From positions 1-47,978 of the IMG/VR virus record IMGVR_UViG_3300034631_000075: DNA of 47,978 nt; one strand, written 5' to 3'. Positions 16,644-24,294 of the stretch are shown piece by piece. The translations under genes and the position numbers were made by a program. Below the pieces are notes generated by a model, which saw only the letters and a list, made by a program, of their open reading frames with translations, made no database searches and was not told the origin of the DNA. The stretch's first letter is position 1. Each line of letters starts with the position of its first letter. The DNA is from a virus.

Positions 16644-16913
16644 CTACGCCGACAATCGAGAATTTGCTTTGGTCCACCCGGATATCTTGTTCCCGATGGT
16701 CGCCAGTATACCCAAAGCCACACCGACAACGAACAGGATCAGCCCCTGGTTGATCGCTGCGACACTTCCGCCGCGTCCCAGGTAGCGCGCTGTCATGGCA
16801 GCCCTGATGTCGGCATCGCCCTGGCTCGCGACATAGAAGCCCAGCCCAAACTGCATGATGCCAAGGATCAGCGCTAACCAAGCGACAACAATGCCGAGCC
16901 GAATAAAGAACAT
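16644..16913 (-). CDS. Small two-TM membrane protein
   Basis: The 89-residue protein has two transmembrane helices (about residues 5-28 and 52-74) with a short polar loop between them. Its stop is one base before the frame of the secreted protein gene, so the two form a pair. No family recognised. Together they may form an envelope-acting cargo unit (inference). Confidence 0.6.
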   Translation of the reverse strand: MFFIRLGIVVAWLALILGIMQFGLGFYVASQGDADIRAAMTARYLGRGGSVAAINQGLILFVVGVALGILATIGNKISGWTKANSRLSA

Positions 16914-16996
16914 AAGGAGCCCCCTAGTGATGAGGGATCCTTATGCCAACCCGGGAGCCGATCATCCACCCCACAGATGATGTTAGGGTGTGGGGT

Positions 16997-17365
16997 CTAG
17001 ACCATCCCGCTCAGCACAGGGCTAAGCGCCACCACGCCATCAGGCATTGGCACCGGCTCTCCAGCCTCCCAAGAAGCCACAATTCGCGGTTCTATGAGGT
17101 TCGGCGGCTCGCCATCCTGAATGCTGGCGATGAACCATGCACCCGGCGCGAGAACAGCTTCTGAGATTACCGTGGGAACGCCCTCTGCATCCGGCTCGCC
17201 ATAGACCGCTTGAGCCTCGTAGGCAGTGGTTGGGATGAGGTCGCACCATGTTGGCGGCGTGGTCGCGGGGATGCCGTCCACCATTGTAACCCAGCCCACC
17301 GCCGCCGCGTCGGTAATGCCCTGCTCTTGAGAGGGGGCTTGAAGAAGGAAATAGCGCAGGGTCAT
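16997..17365 (-). CDS. Unknown tail-fibre-region protein
   Basis: The 122-residue protein is acidic and proline-rich, without a signal peptide or membrane segment. Its ATG overlaps the TGA of the fibre gene upstream (ATGA), a position usually taken by fibre chaperones in P2-like phages. No family was recognised, so a fibre-assembly role is inference. Confidence 0.65.
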   Translation of the reverse strand: MTLRYFLLQAPSQEQGITDAAAVGWVTMVDGIPATTPPTWCDLIPTTAYEAQAVYGEPDAEGVPTVISEAVLAPGAWFIASIQDGEPPNLIEPRIVASWEAGEPVPMPDGVVALSPVLSGMV

Positions 17366-18570
17366 GCTAAAGCCTCCGCCTGTGCATAGACCTGATCGAA
17401 CAGGGCTTGGTTGATGGGGCGGTCGGGAGTGCCGAAGATCAGGCCGAGTTTTTTGGTGAACTGGTAGGAGTTGGCGATGCCGTCATAACTGTTCCCGCCA
17501 ATTGCAAGTTGTGAAAGTGAAGGCATCGTAGAACTGCCTGGAGCGGGAGCCGCCCCGCCCACCCTGCGGCCCATTTGGAACCCCGGCCCACAAGCGAAGG
17601 CAAGTGTCACTTCATCCACTACAGAGGGTCCGAGTGAGAGGAATGCACCTGTGCTGGTGGACAGCACCCACGCCCCTGCCGAACTGGAAATGCGGAATGA
17701 TTGTGCCCCCGTTCCGCTAGAAAAGTTGAATGCGCGAGGGAAAGCTGCCGCATCGATGCCCCTCAAATCCACCTTCACAAACCCTGCCACGCCGTATTGC
17801 AGCTTCCCCGTTAGGTCGATCACCTGACGGTTGCCGGTGCGGGTGACTGCGGAGCCAGAGGTTACGATTGGGGGAGTGGCGAAGGAGCCTTCCTCAAGCT
17901 GGTTGAGGATTACGTAGACAGTGCGCCCTGCCCGGACGTAGAAGCTTAGTTGGCGTGTTGTAGCGGTCGGGTTTATTACTGCTGAAACGCGGCGATAGCT
18001 ATCGCTGGCAGGGAAGTCATAGGCACCATCTGCGCCTGTGGTCGCGTATATTCTTGCCTCTGAACCACGCACGAAAGCACTGACGATATGCGTATTGGTG
18101 TTACCCACCTGTCCAGACACAATTAGGAAAGCGTCTCCGGTTCCCGCGCTGTTGTCGAACTTGTAGACCTTGCCGCTAGTGCAGATGCCTGAAAGGCCCG
18201 CAGCCGCTAGGGCCGCAACATCATCAACAACGGACAATACTGCCGCTGCATCACCGGCCTTTGAGACATTCGTCAAATCTACCGGATTGGCATTCCGGTT
18301 GGTGCACTTGTTCACCCGCGTCGGCACTGTCTGCAACCCAAGGGCTGATCGTGCCAGCACATTGGCCGCTACGCTGGTGTAGCCGGTGGGGGTTTGGACG
18401 AGGCCACCGGACCAAGTGTCGGTCAGCCCGTTGTAATCCGCGAATTTGGACCGACCAGCCTCGAAATCGTACCAATCGTCAAAGCGGGACTGCCACCCCC
18501 CGCCCTTTCCTCTGTTGGCAGTGGCGCCCAGCCGCCCGATACCACTGCCAATCGTGCCGATGCCGAACAT
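17362..18570 (-). CDS. Tail fibre / lectin-like structural protein
   Basis: The 402-residue protein has an N-terminal attachment-like part (WYDFEAGRSKFADYNGLTDTWSGG), then beta-rich sequence with the phage-structural motif LNQLEEGSFATPPIVTSGSAVTRTG near residue 235, which usually closes a carbohydrate-binding module. The C-terminal region (residues 250-350) looks like a concanavalin-type beta sandwich. It probably binds host surface glycans. Followed directly by the gene coupled through ATGA. Confidence 0.75.
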   Translation of the reverse strand: MFGIGTIGSGIGRLGATANRGKGGGWQSRFDDWYDFEAGRSKFADYNGLTDTWSGGLVQTPTGYTSVAANVLARSALGLQTVPTRVNKCTNRNANPVDLTNVSKAGDAAAVLSVVDDVAALAAAGLSGICTSGKVYKFDNSAGTGDAFLIVSGQVGNTNTHIVSAFVRGSEARIYATTGADGAYDFPASDSYRRVSAVINPTATTRQLSFYVRAGRTVYVILNQLEEGSFATPPIVTSGSAVTRTGNRQVIDLTGKLQYGVAGFVKVDLRGIDAAAFPRAFNFSSGTGAQSFRISSSAGAWVLSTSTGAFLSLGPSVVDEVTLAFACGPGFQMGRRVGGAAPAPGSSTMPSLSQLAIGGNSYDGIANSYQFTKKLGLIFGTPDRPINQALFDQVYAQAEALA

Positions 18571-18572
18571 GA

Positions 18573-18836
18573 CTAGCCCCGGATAATGGTGATGGCGCCC
18601 GCATCGCCAGCGGCGGCGCGGGCATAGATCTTCTCGCCGGTGAGCCCATCGAGAGCCACCGAACGATCGCCGTCATGAGCCAGCACGATGTGCGGCGCAT
18701 CTTCGGCCGGCGCGGCCGCCCCGACATGCACGGCCACCACGGCAACCGACTTGATCTGGGCAATGAAACGGGCGTCGCCGTCGCTGACCAGCAGCCAGGC
18801 GCCGGTCAGGGCAACATTCTCAGTGGTCAGAGCCAA
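18573..18836 (-). CDS. Small beta-rich structural protein
   Basis: The 87-residue product has alternating hydrophobic residues typical of beta strands (AWLLVSDGDARFIAQ, AITIIRG at the end). The start is TTG, chosen because AGGAGG lies six bases upstream; no ATG is available. It lies two bases from the fibre gene and may be a trimeric cap or decoration of the tail. No family recognised. Confidence 0.65.
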   Translation of the reverse strand: MALTTENVALTGAWLLVSDGDARFIAQIKSVAVVAVHVGAAAPAEDAPHIVLAHDGDRSVALDGLTGEKIYARAAAGDAGAITIIRG

Positions 18837-18877
18837 GCCTGCCTCCTGCGTCGTGATGAGAGGTGAGTGAAGCGGCC

Positions 18878-19270
18878 TTAGGCGACCGCAACGATATGGA
18901 GGAAACCATCCTCGCTGTCGCGAATGGTGGCGATGCGCTGACCCGAGGTGATCCGCAGGTGGAACTTTTCGCCAGCCTCAAGCGGGATCGCAGCGTCTGC
19001 GGTGATCACATCCGCCTCGCCGTCAACGACCAGGACGTACTGCTTGACCGAAGCATGCAGCATGACTTCACCCGCAGCAATCGGCGCACTGACGGTGGTC
19101 ACTGCTGCGGCAGCGATACGGGTAGCAGCACCATAGGCGCGGGTGCCGACGCCCTGGATGGCCGCAACGGTCGCATCCTGCTTGGCGCCCTTGGGGGGAT
19201 CGTCGTTCGGCGTGAACGTCTGGACGACACCATTGGCGTCCTTGATGGCATAAAATTCCGGATCCGGCAT
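18878..19270 (-). CDS. Unknown tail-region protein
   Basis: The 130-residue protein starts with an ATG overlapping the TGA of gpI (TGATG). The N-terminal segment FYAIKDANGVVQTFTPNDDPPKGAKQDATVAAIQ resembles small phage virion proteins; the C-terminal half is predicted beta. Likely a minor virion or fibre-connecting protein by position; no firm family. Confidence 0.65.
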   Translation of the reverse strand: MPDPEFYAIKDANGVVQTFTPNDDPPKGAKQDATVAAIQGVGTRAYGAATRIAAAAVTTVSAPIAAGEVMLHASVKQYVLVVDGEADVITADAAIPLEAGEKFHLRITSGQRIATIRDSEDGFLHIVAVA

Positions 19271-20463
19271 CAGATCGCCTCACTCAGCAGGGGCAGGTAT
19301 TGGCTGTTGCTCGACCGCGAGAAGGTAAGCTCGGGGTCAGGCAAGGTGTTGTCGAAGTCCACCACGAACTTGATCCGTTCGCGCACGGTTCGGCGCAGCG
19401 GGATCGAAACCGACTGGACCGCGATCGGCTCGCCCTCCACCAGTTGATCCGGCTCGAGCCAGAGCAGCCCAGGCTTGAGACCCGGCGCCAGCTGCGCGTT
19501 GACCACGAGTGCAACCTCGGTGCAGACCACGCCGTCGGCATCGTCGAACTGCGTCAGCGCCTCGGCATAGAGCCGCGTTCCGGCCGGGGCGGGCGCATAC
19601 CTGGCCGAACCCAGGGCATAGGCGCCCTGAGGCGCCGAGAGCACGGCATGGACGGCACGGCAGCGGCGATAGCCGATGACACCATCGGCGCCGCTGAGGC
19701 GGACCCAGAGCACGCGGTTGACGAACCAGCCGGCCATGGCGGCGCTTCGCTGCAGATCCGGGCTGTCAGCCCAGAGGAAGTTCGCCTCCGCCCAAAGGGT
19801 GTTGAGATTGGCCCAGAGCAGGCCGGTTTCATCAACCGGGTCCACCCAATTGCCGATCGCGAGACCCTCGGCCTCGGTCATCAGGTGCTCGAACTCGTGC
19901 ACCCGGCCGAAAGACCAGATCGTCCCGGCTTGCGTGACGGCAATGCCGCTCTCCACATCGAGCATGGAGCCATCGAGGCGCGAGTGATCGCCCTCAAGGG
20001 GACCGACATCGTACTGGTGCACGCCGCGGCGCAGAATGGAGCGCTTGGGCACCGACAGCCCGGTGATCCCTTCGATGCGCTCCAGATCCGGCAAGTCACG
20101 GGGCGGCAGCTCGGGGAAGCGCAGCTGGAAGGAATTCCAGAAGCGCCGACCGGTCCAGGCCTCCTCGAGTTCGGCAGTATAGCCGATCCAGGCGAGACCA
20201 ATGGCGATCGCGCTCACCGTGCCGCGCAACCGCTGCCAGCGGACGCCCTCATCGATCAGCGTGTAAAGGTTCGGCACATAAGGCGTGAGCTCGCCCAGCC
20301 CGTATTCCCATACGAGGAACGGCAGCATGGACGGGCGCGGCGAGACATACTTGACCCGCCGCATGGCACCGATCGCGCTCTGCACCGCGCCGGCGGGCAC
20401 CATGGCGTCGGCAACAGCGCGCTCCCAGGGGGTCGCATTCTGCGGCAGCAGGGACGAAGTCAT
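19270..20463 (-). CDS. I: Baseplate protein I (P2 gpI family)
   Basis: The 397-residue product has the gpI core near the N-terminus (SMLPFLVWEYGLGELTP, then YTLIDEGVRWQRLRGTVSAI) and an unusually long C-terminal part compared with P2 gpI (176 residues), including WFVNRVLWVRLSGADGVIGYRRC and a C-terminal beta region. gpI is a baseplate wedge part. The start used is the ATG; a TTG four codons earlier opens the frame. The extra C-terminal domain may hold fibres. Confidence 0.85.
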   Translation of the reverse strand: MTSSLLPQNATPWERAVADAMVPAGAVQSAIGAMRRVKYVSPRPSMLPFLVWEYGLGELTPYVPNLYTLIDEGVRWQRLRGTVSAIAIGLAWIGYTAELEEAWTGRRFWNSFQLRFPELPPRDLPDLERIEGITGLSVPKRSILRRGVHQYDVGPLEGDHSRLDGSMLDVESGIAVTQAGTIWSFGRVHEFEHLMTEAEGLAIGNWVDPVDETGLLWANLNTLWAEANFLWADSPDLQRSAAMAGWFVNRVLWVRLSGADGVIGYRRCRAVHAVLSAPQGAYALGSARYAPAPAGTRLYAEALTQFDDADGVVCTEVALVVNAQLAPGLKPGLLWLEPDQLVEGEPIAVQSVSIPLRRTVRERIKFVVDFDNTLPDPELTFSRSSNSQYLPLLSEAI

Positions 20464-20531
20464 GAACCCACCCAATGGTCAGCGGAGGTGTAGGCGGTTA
20501 GTCTCTCGTCCCCACAACAGCGGAGAGCAGC

Positions 20532-20819
20532 ATGACCGACCCAATGGAAAAGATGACAGAGCTGCTTGGCATGATCGCCGAGCAAAAAGTGAACGCCGCC
20601 ATGACGGCCAACCTGATCGTTCTCTCAGAGATCGTGAATGTTCTGATCGATAAGGACCTGCTGACACGCCAAGAACTGCTCGAAAAGCTGCGTAAACTCG
20701 ATGTCGCCGCCTCCCTTCAGCAATCGAAATCTCCCGACATCGCAAAGTCCATCACGCACATGACGCTGCTACTTCGGGAAGCATTTCAGCTGGACGATTC
20801 CGGCACCAAGCCGAGCTGA
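20532..20819 (+). CDS. Small plus-strand helical protein
   Basis: The 95-residue protein is mostly alpha helical with a leucine-rich middle (LIVLSEIVNVLIDKDLLTRQELLEKLRKLD). GGAGAG lies before the ATG. It is on the opposite strand to the baseplate operon, between I and J, and its 3' end overlaps a small minus-strand gene by 34 bases. No family recognised; it may be another moron. No clear terminator was seen. Confidence 0.55.
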   Translation: MTDPMEKMTELLGMIAEQKVNAAMTANLIVLSEIVNVLIDKDLLTRQELLEKLRKLDVAASLQQSKSPDIAKSITHMTLLLREAFQLDDSGTKPS

Positions 20820-20932
20820 CGGAACAGCCCCAGGTGCTGCCGGAGCAGCTGACGACACTGGTCGGCAAGGCGACGCTGCCGTTCCGCGCCAGCTTCGATG
20901 ATGTAGAGAGTTGCTTCTGGTCGGACTGCCAT
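20786..20932 (-). CDS. Short 48-residue protein coupled to gpJ
   Basis: The ATG shares one base with the TGA of J (TGATG). The frame encodes a helical, Arg- and Gln-rich peptide (MAVRPEATLYIIEAGAERQR at the start, QLLRQHLGLFRQLGL in the middle). Coupling and protein-like composition support it, but it is short and overlaps the plus-strand gene at 20532-20819. No family recognised. Confidence 0.5.
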   Translation of the reverse strand: MAVRPEATLYIIEAGAERQRRLADQCRQLLRQHLGLFRQLGLVPESSS

Positions 20933-21792
20933 CAGTAATTGCGCCCCATCTTAGCAAGGGTGACCGCGCCAAGCGCGGCCGCCCGGTTAAACGGAATTGA
21001 TATGTCGCTCGTCGGCGCCACGAGCTCGACACGCTGCACGCCATCGACCTGCAGTTTTGCCATCAGCCAGGACCGGGAAAGATCGCGGCCGAGCAGCATG
21101 TCGCGCGACCAGGCCGCGCGCAGATTGGTCACCATATCGGCGAGAACCGATTCCGGAGCCTGCGGTAGCAGCCACACATTGGCGGTGACGGCGATCGCCT
21201 GCTGGGCGGCGGCAGCAACGACGATCGTGTCATTGACCATGCGAACGGTCGGAGCCTGCAGTGCTGCGCCGACCTTGGCCAGGAGCGCCGCGTCGGCGAC
21301 GCCGCTGTTGTCGGTCGAAAAGACCGCCACATGCACCGTGGGATCACGCCCGACGGTATAGACCGCCACGTCAGCCACCCTGCTGTCGGTGTTCAGGGCA
21401 ATGGCCCGGTATCTGGCCTCTGTGCCACCGGTTGATCGTCCGCGGATGTTTTCGACGATACGCCGGCGGAGAGCATCGTCAGTCTCCCCGGCCAGCCTGG
21501 CCACATCGTACCATTGCGCCAGGACATCAAGGTCGCCGCTGGCGGCATAGGCCAGAAACCACGACTGGATGGCTTCATTGATGCGGACCCGCAGATTGCC
21601 GTCGATGTAAGTGGCGACCCGGATCAGCACCGCGGCGGGATTGGCGTTGAGGTCGCCTACTTCGAAGGGAATGCCAGCAGCGTCGAATTCCTGCTGCAGC
21701 CAGGACATGAACCGGAGCCGCGCCGTTTCGAAATCAAGCTCTTCGATCAGTGACGGCGGCGGCAGGTTCTCCAATTCGCTCGGCAGGGCCAT
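20932..21792 (-). CDS. J: Baseplate wedge protein J (P2 gpJ family)
   Basis: The 286-residue product matches baseplate J proteins: an N-terminal ELDFETARLRFMSWLQQEF, then YIDGNLRVRINEAIQSWFLAYASGDLDVLAQWYDVARLAGETDDALRRRI and GRSTGGTEARYRAIAL in the middle, and a C-terminal beta domain. It lies between W and I as in P2. Confidence 0.93.
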   Translation of the reverse strand: MALPSELENLPPPSLIEELDFETARLRFMSWLQQEFDAAGIPFEVGDLNANPAAVLIRVATYIDGNLRVRINEAIQSWFLAYAASGDLDVLAQWYDVARLAGETDDALRRRIVENIRGRSTGGTEARYRAIALNTDSRVADVAVYTVGRDPTVHVAVFSTDNSGVADAALLAKVGAALQAPTVRMVNDTIVVAAAAQQAIAVTANVWLLPQAPESVLADMVTNLRAAWSRDMLLGRDLSRSWLMAKLQVDGVQRVELVAPTSDISIPFNRAAALGAVTLAKMGRNY

Positions 21793-21799
21793 AGGAACC

Positions 21800-22204
21800 T
21801 CAAGTCTGACGCTGGGCTACGCGGACGAACCCGCTGACGAAGGAGAGGCCGAAGGTGCGGACACCATCGACGGTTGGGTCGCCCAGATGGGCACGAGGAC
21901 GCCAGTCGACCTCGATGGCAAAGCCGGCCGAGCCGAGCCTGACCTCATCCACCGTGCCGGTCAGTTCAACCCGGCGCACGCGGAAGCGAGGCTCCCAGAG
22001 ATCGATGCCGGCGGCGATCAGGATCTGAAAGGCAGCAAAGAGCGGCGGCGTCATCAGGCGACCGAGCAGATCGGTGATCCCTGCCCCGAATTCGCGGAGC
22101 AGGATCATCTCGCCGATGCGCGTCGTGAAGATCATCTCCACCGACTGCAACGCCGATGCGTAATTGCCGATCACCTGCCCCGTTCTGCGATCGATATCGG
22201 CCAT
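21800..22204 (-). CDS. W: Baseplate protein W (P2 gpW / gp25 family)
   Basis: The 134-residue protein begins MADIDRRTGQVIGNYASALQ and has the gp25-type core IFTTRIGEMILLREFGAGITDLLGRLM. gp25-like wedges bind the sheath end and trigger contraction. The longer frame upstream is basic, low-complexity shadow sequence and was left out. The J start is seven bases downstream. Confidence 0.9.
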   Translation of the reverse strand: MADIDRRTGQVIGNYASALQSVEMIFTTRIGEMILLREFGAGITDLLGRLMTPPLFAAFQILIAAGIDLWEPRFRVRRVELTGTVDEVRLGSAGFAIEVDWRPRAHLGDPTVDGVRTFGLSFVSGFVRVAQRQT

Positions 22205-22205
22205 G

Positions 22206-22397
22206 TCAGTCGGCGGCCTTGTCGGCGCTGCCGGAGCTGGCCTTGAGCTTGCTCGACTTGCTCTCCGGCGTGATCCGCCCAAGACCGAGATCGTAGCTGG
22301 CTTCCGCCGCCGTGAGCTCGACCTTGCGGCTCTTGGGGGTCTTGGCGCCGTTCACCCAGGCAACGCCCTCGGCAACGTCATAGATCTGCTTTTCCAT
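22206..22397 (-). CDS. Small unknown protein between V and W
   Basis: The 63-residue product starts MEKQIYDVAEGVAWVNGAKTP and ends in a Lys/Ser/Ala-rich tail. Its stop is one base from the W start, and it is in line with the baseplate operon. No family was recognised. The layout (short conserved start, loose charged tail) resembles the 53-residue protein near the capsid gene. Confidence 0.65.
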   Translation of the reverse strand: MEKQIYDVAEGVAWVNGAKTPKSRKVELTAAEASYDLGLGRITPESKSSKLKASSGSADKAAD

Positions 22398-22406
22398 GGT
22401 TCTCTC

Positions 22407-22940
22407 CTAGTCGACGGCCGAAACGACCGAAGATCCTTCCACGATGGGCCACAGCCCCGAAGAGGAGCCCGACCCGACATTGACCATGTCCCCGATGCGG
22501 GCGACCGGCTTACCGCCCTCCCCGCCCAATGACACCTTGGGTGCGTTCACGACGACATGCGCATCGGCCGTGATGTGCAGCACGCCATCCTTGATCTGGA
22601 GCCGGACGCCGGCGTCATCGAAGACGTTGGCGTCCATGTCCTCGTTGGGCGACGGGTTGTCGTCGGAATACCCGGCCCGAAAGATCATGCCCTGGCGCGG
22701 ATCGCCTGACGGATTGATCACGCCGACCACCTGGCCGACCTTGAGTGGCACGCTGGTCTTGCCGGTCTCCGGATGCGGGTAGAACGGCGACAGGAACGGC
22801 TCCGCATCCGTGCCGCCCAACCGCAGCCGGTATCCCTTCTGCGCATCCACCACGGCCACTGGGCCGACCTTGAGCGCATTGCCAAAGGCGGACTTGAGGA
22901 ACTCAAGATCCGCCTTCATGCCCACGAGCTCGGCAATCAT
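22407..22940 (-). CDS. V: Baseplate spike protein V (gpV-like)
   Basis: The 177-residue protein has the gpV layout: a short N-terminal helix, an OB-like domain (GPVAVVDAQKGYRLRLGG, PLKVGQVVGVINPSGDPRQGMIF) and a C-terminal beta-helix part (GVRLQIKDGVLHITADAHVVVNAPKVSLGG). The last 35 residues (KPVARIGDMV, GLWPIVEGSS) recall a PAAR motif. The HxH iron site of P2 gpV is not seen. It forms the puncturing needle held by D. Confidence 0.87.
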   Translation of the reverse strand: MIAELVGMKADLEFLKSAFGNALKVGPVAVVDAQKGYRLRLGGTDAEPFLSPFYPHPETGKTSVPLKVGQVVGVINPSGDPRQGMIFRAGYSDDNPSPNEDMDANVFDDAGVRLQIKDGVLHITADAHVVVNAPKVSLGGEGGKPVARIGDMVNVGSGSSSGLWPIVEGSSVVSAVD

Positions 22941-23734
22941 TGGCTCACCTCGACTGTTGTCAGGCCGTCGACCTCGATCGCCGCAGCGCCGACCTCACCA
23001 GCATCAGCTGCCGCGGGACCATGGCCCAGAGCGAGTAGCTCGGCAGCGGTCATGCCGTGTCGACGCTGCAAGGTCTCCCATGGCTCGTTGCTGCCGGTCA
23101 GCAGCTGCCGCATGGTCGCGGCCTGTGTCTGGTAAATCGCGTCATCCGACGCCTCAAGCAGCGCCAGGAACTTCGCGAATGGGTCGTCAGCGTCGAGCTC
23201 CTCACCCGCAACCGGGTCATCGGCAAGCTCGAGCGAGATGCGCATCTGATGGCCGGCCAGGCGCTGCCCATCGTCGGTGTTGCGGGCGCCGGCGTATTCA
23301 ATCTTGACCACACGATAGTGGAGCCCGCGATATATCTCCGCCCATGCATTGGCCGGGTCGTTCAGCGCATCGGCGATCTGCCGCTGCACAATGTCGAGAA
23401 AAAACTCGAAGCTGCGATCGGTCGCCGGAACCGCAATGCCGACAATGGTCGTGGCGCCGGTCTCCTGGTTGACCTCGGTCATGGCCATGGAGATGCCCAT
23501 TTCGAAGACGATGTCGCAGACACCGTTCTCGATCAGGCTGCGGCCCGTGATGTTCTCCGCCTTGCCCTGGTCGGTGTAGACGCTGATGAACGGCCGCTCT
23601 TCATTGGTACGAAGCGAACCGTCCGCCTGGATGTCGAGCGCCCCGTTTGGCGTATCCATGACGCGCTCTGCCAGCGTCCTACCCTTGAGGGCTTCTACCG
23701 CAGCGATCCGCAGGGCTATGCGCGTAAGGCTCAT
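22937..23734 (-). CDS. Head-tail junction or tail completion protein, unknown family
   Basis: The 265-residue protein has an N-terminal SLTRIALRIAAVEALKGRT that I recall at the start of a conserved protein in alphaproteobacterial P2-like prophages, then a domain with FEMGISMAMTEVNQ and a long acidic C-terminus. It starts inside the adaptor gene (ATGA-type overlap) and lies between capsid and baseplate genes, where tail terminator genes are usually found. The function is inferred from position. Confidence 0.65.
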   Translation of the reverse strand: MSLTRIALRIAAVEALKGRTLAERVMDTPNGALDIQADGSLRTNEERPFISVYTDQGKAENITGRSLIENGVCDIVFEMGISMAMTEVNQETGATTIVGIAVPATDRSFEFFLDIVQRQIADALNDPANAWAEIYRGLHYRVVKIEYAGARNTDDGQRLAGHQMRISLELADDPVAGEELDADDPFAKFLALLEASDDAIYQTQAATMRQLLTGSNEPWETLQRRHGMTAAELLALGHGPAAADAGEVGAAAIEVDGLTTVEVSQ

Positions 23735-24120
23735 ACTTCGCTCAGCTCCAGCACCAGGCGGGTCTCACCCCGATCATCGACGCGTTCGACGTTGAACCAG
23801 GGCTGGCCACGCCGAGAGAGCGCCCGGACGCGATCGCCCGAACGAATTGCTGGCCCTTCGTAAAGGGCTGCATTGATGTGCAGCTCGGCCTTGCCGGCGG
23901 CCAGCTGGGTGCGCCAGGACTGGGCGTAGCCACCGGCCATGTTGCTTTCGTCACCGCCGCCAACCCTCAGGACGGCGTCGATCTGGATTGCAGTGCGGGC
24001 AGAATCCTGCTCTCCGCTCTGACTGTTCAGAAAAGAGAGCAGGACCGGCTCGGCAAAGGTCTTGTCGACGCCCGCTAACACGCGGTCACGGGCAGCGTGA
24101 TAGCGGGCGGCGATTGGCAT
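23731..24120 (-). CDS. Head-tail adaptor-like protein, unknown family
   Basis: The 129-residue protein has a short helical start (MPIAARYHAARDRVLAGVDKTF) and a beta-rich C-terminal part ending in RALSRRGQPWFNVERVDDRGETRLVLELSEV, a pattern seen in small head-tail joining proteins. Its start overlaps the preceding stop (TAATG). The role is inferred from size, fold pattern and position. Confidence 0.65.
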   Translation of the reverse strand: MPIAARYHAARDRVLAGVDKTFAEPVLLSFLNSQSGEQDSARTAIQIDAVLRVGGGDESNMAGGYAQSWRTQLAAGKAELHINAALYEGPAIRSGDRVRALSRRGQPWFNVERVDDRGETRLVLELSEV

Positions 24121-24281
24121 TACTTCTTGTCGCTCGCCTTGGCAGGCTTCGACTTCTCAGCCTTGACCTTGCCGTCGCCGTCGACGTTGACGAACTCATG
24201 CGTGCCGGCGCCAACGGCATCAGTCGCCGGACCGTGCCGCATGGTTTCGACCTCGCCAGACTTCTTGTTTTTCAGAAGCAT
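24120..24281 (-). CDS. Short 53-residue virion-region protein
   Basis: A 53-residue frame starts at an ATG with AAGGAGA upstream and reads MLLKNKKSGEVETMRHGPAT, then a lysine-rich tail. Its TAA overlaps the ATG of the adaptor gene, and it lies directly after the capsid gene. Strong ribosome site, coupling and the KNKKSGEV motif (recalled from small capsid-adjacent phage proteins) support it, although it is short. Function unknown. Confidence 0.75.
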   Translation of the reverse strand: MLLKNKKSGEVETMRHGPATDAVGAGTHEFVNVDGDGKVKAEKSKPAKASDKK

Positions 24282-24294
24282 TGGAATCGTCTCC

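Noticed and set aside
16966-16999. CCCCACA/TGTGGGG hairpin upstream of the two-TM protein gene
   Set aside because: The 7-bp stem has a 13-base loop and no T-run on either strand; not convincing as a terminator, and no other role is supported.
19300-20493. Plus-strand open frame of 397 codons
   Set aside because: It is antisense to baseplate gene I, which has a clear family match; the plus-strand product is a low-complexity Arg/Gly/His-rich shadow.
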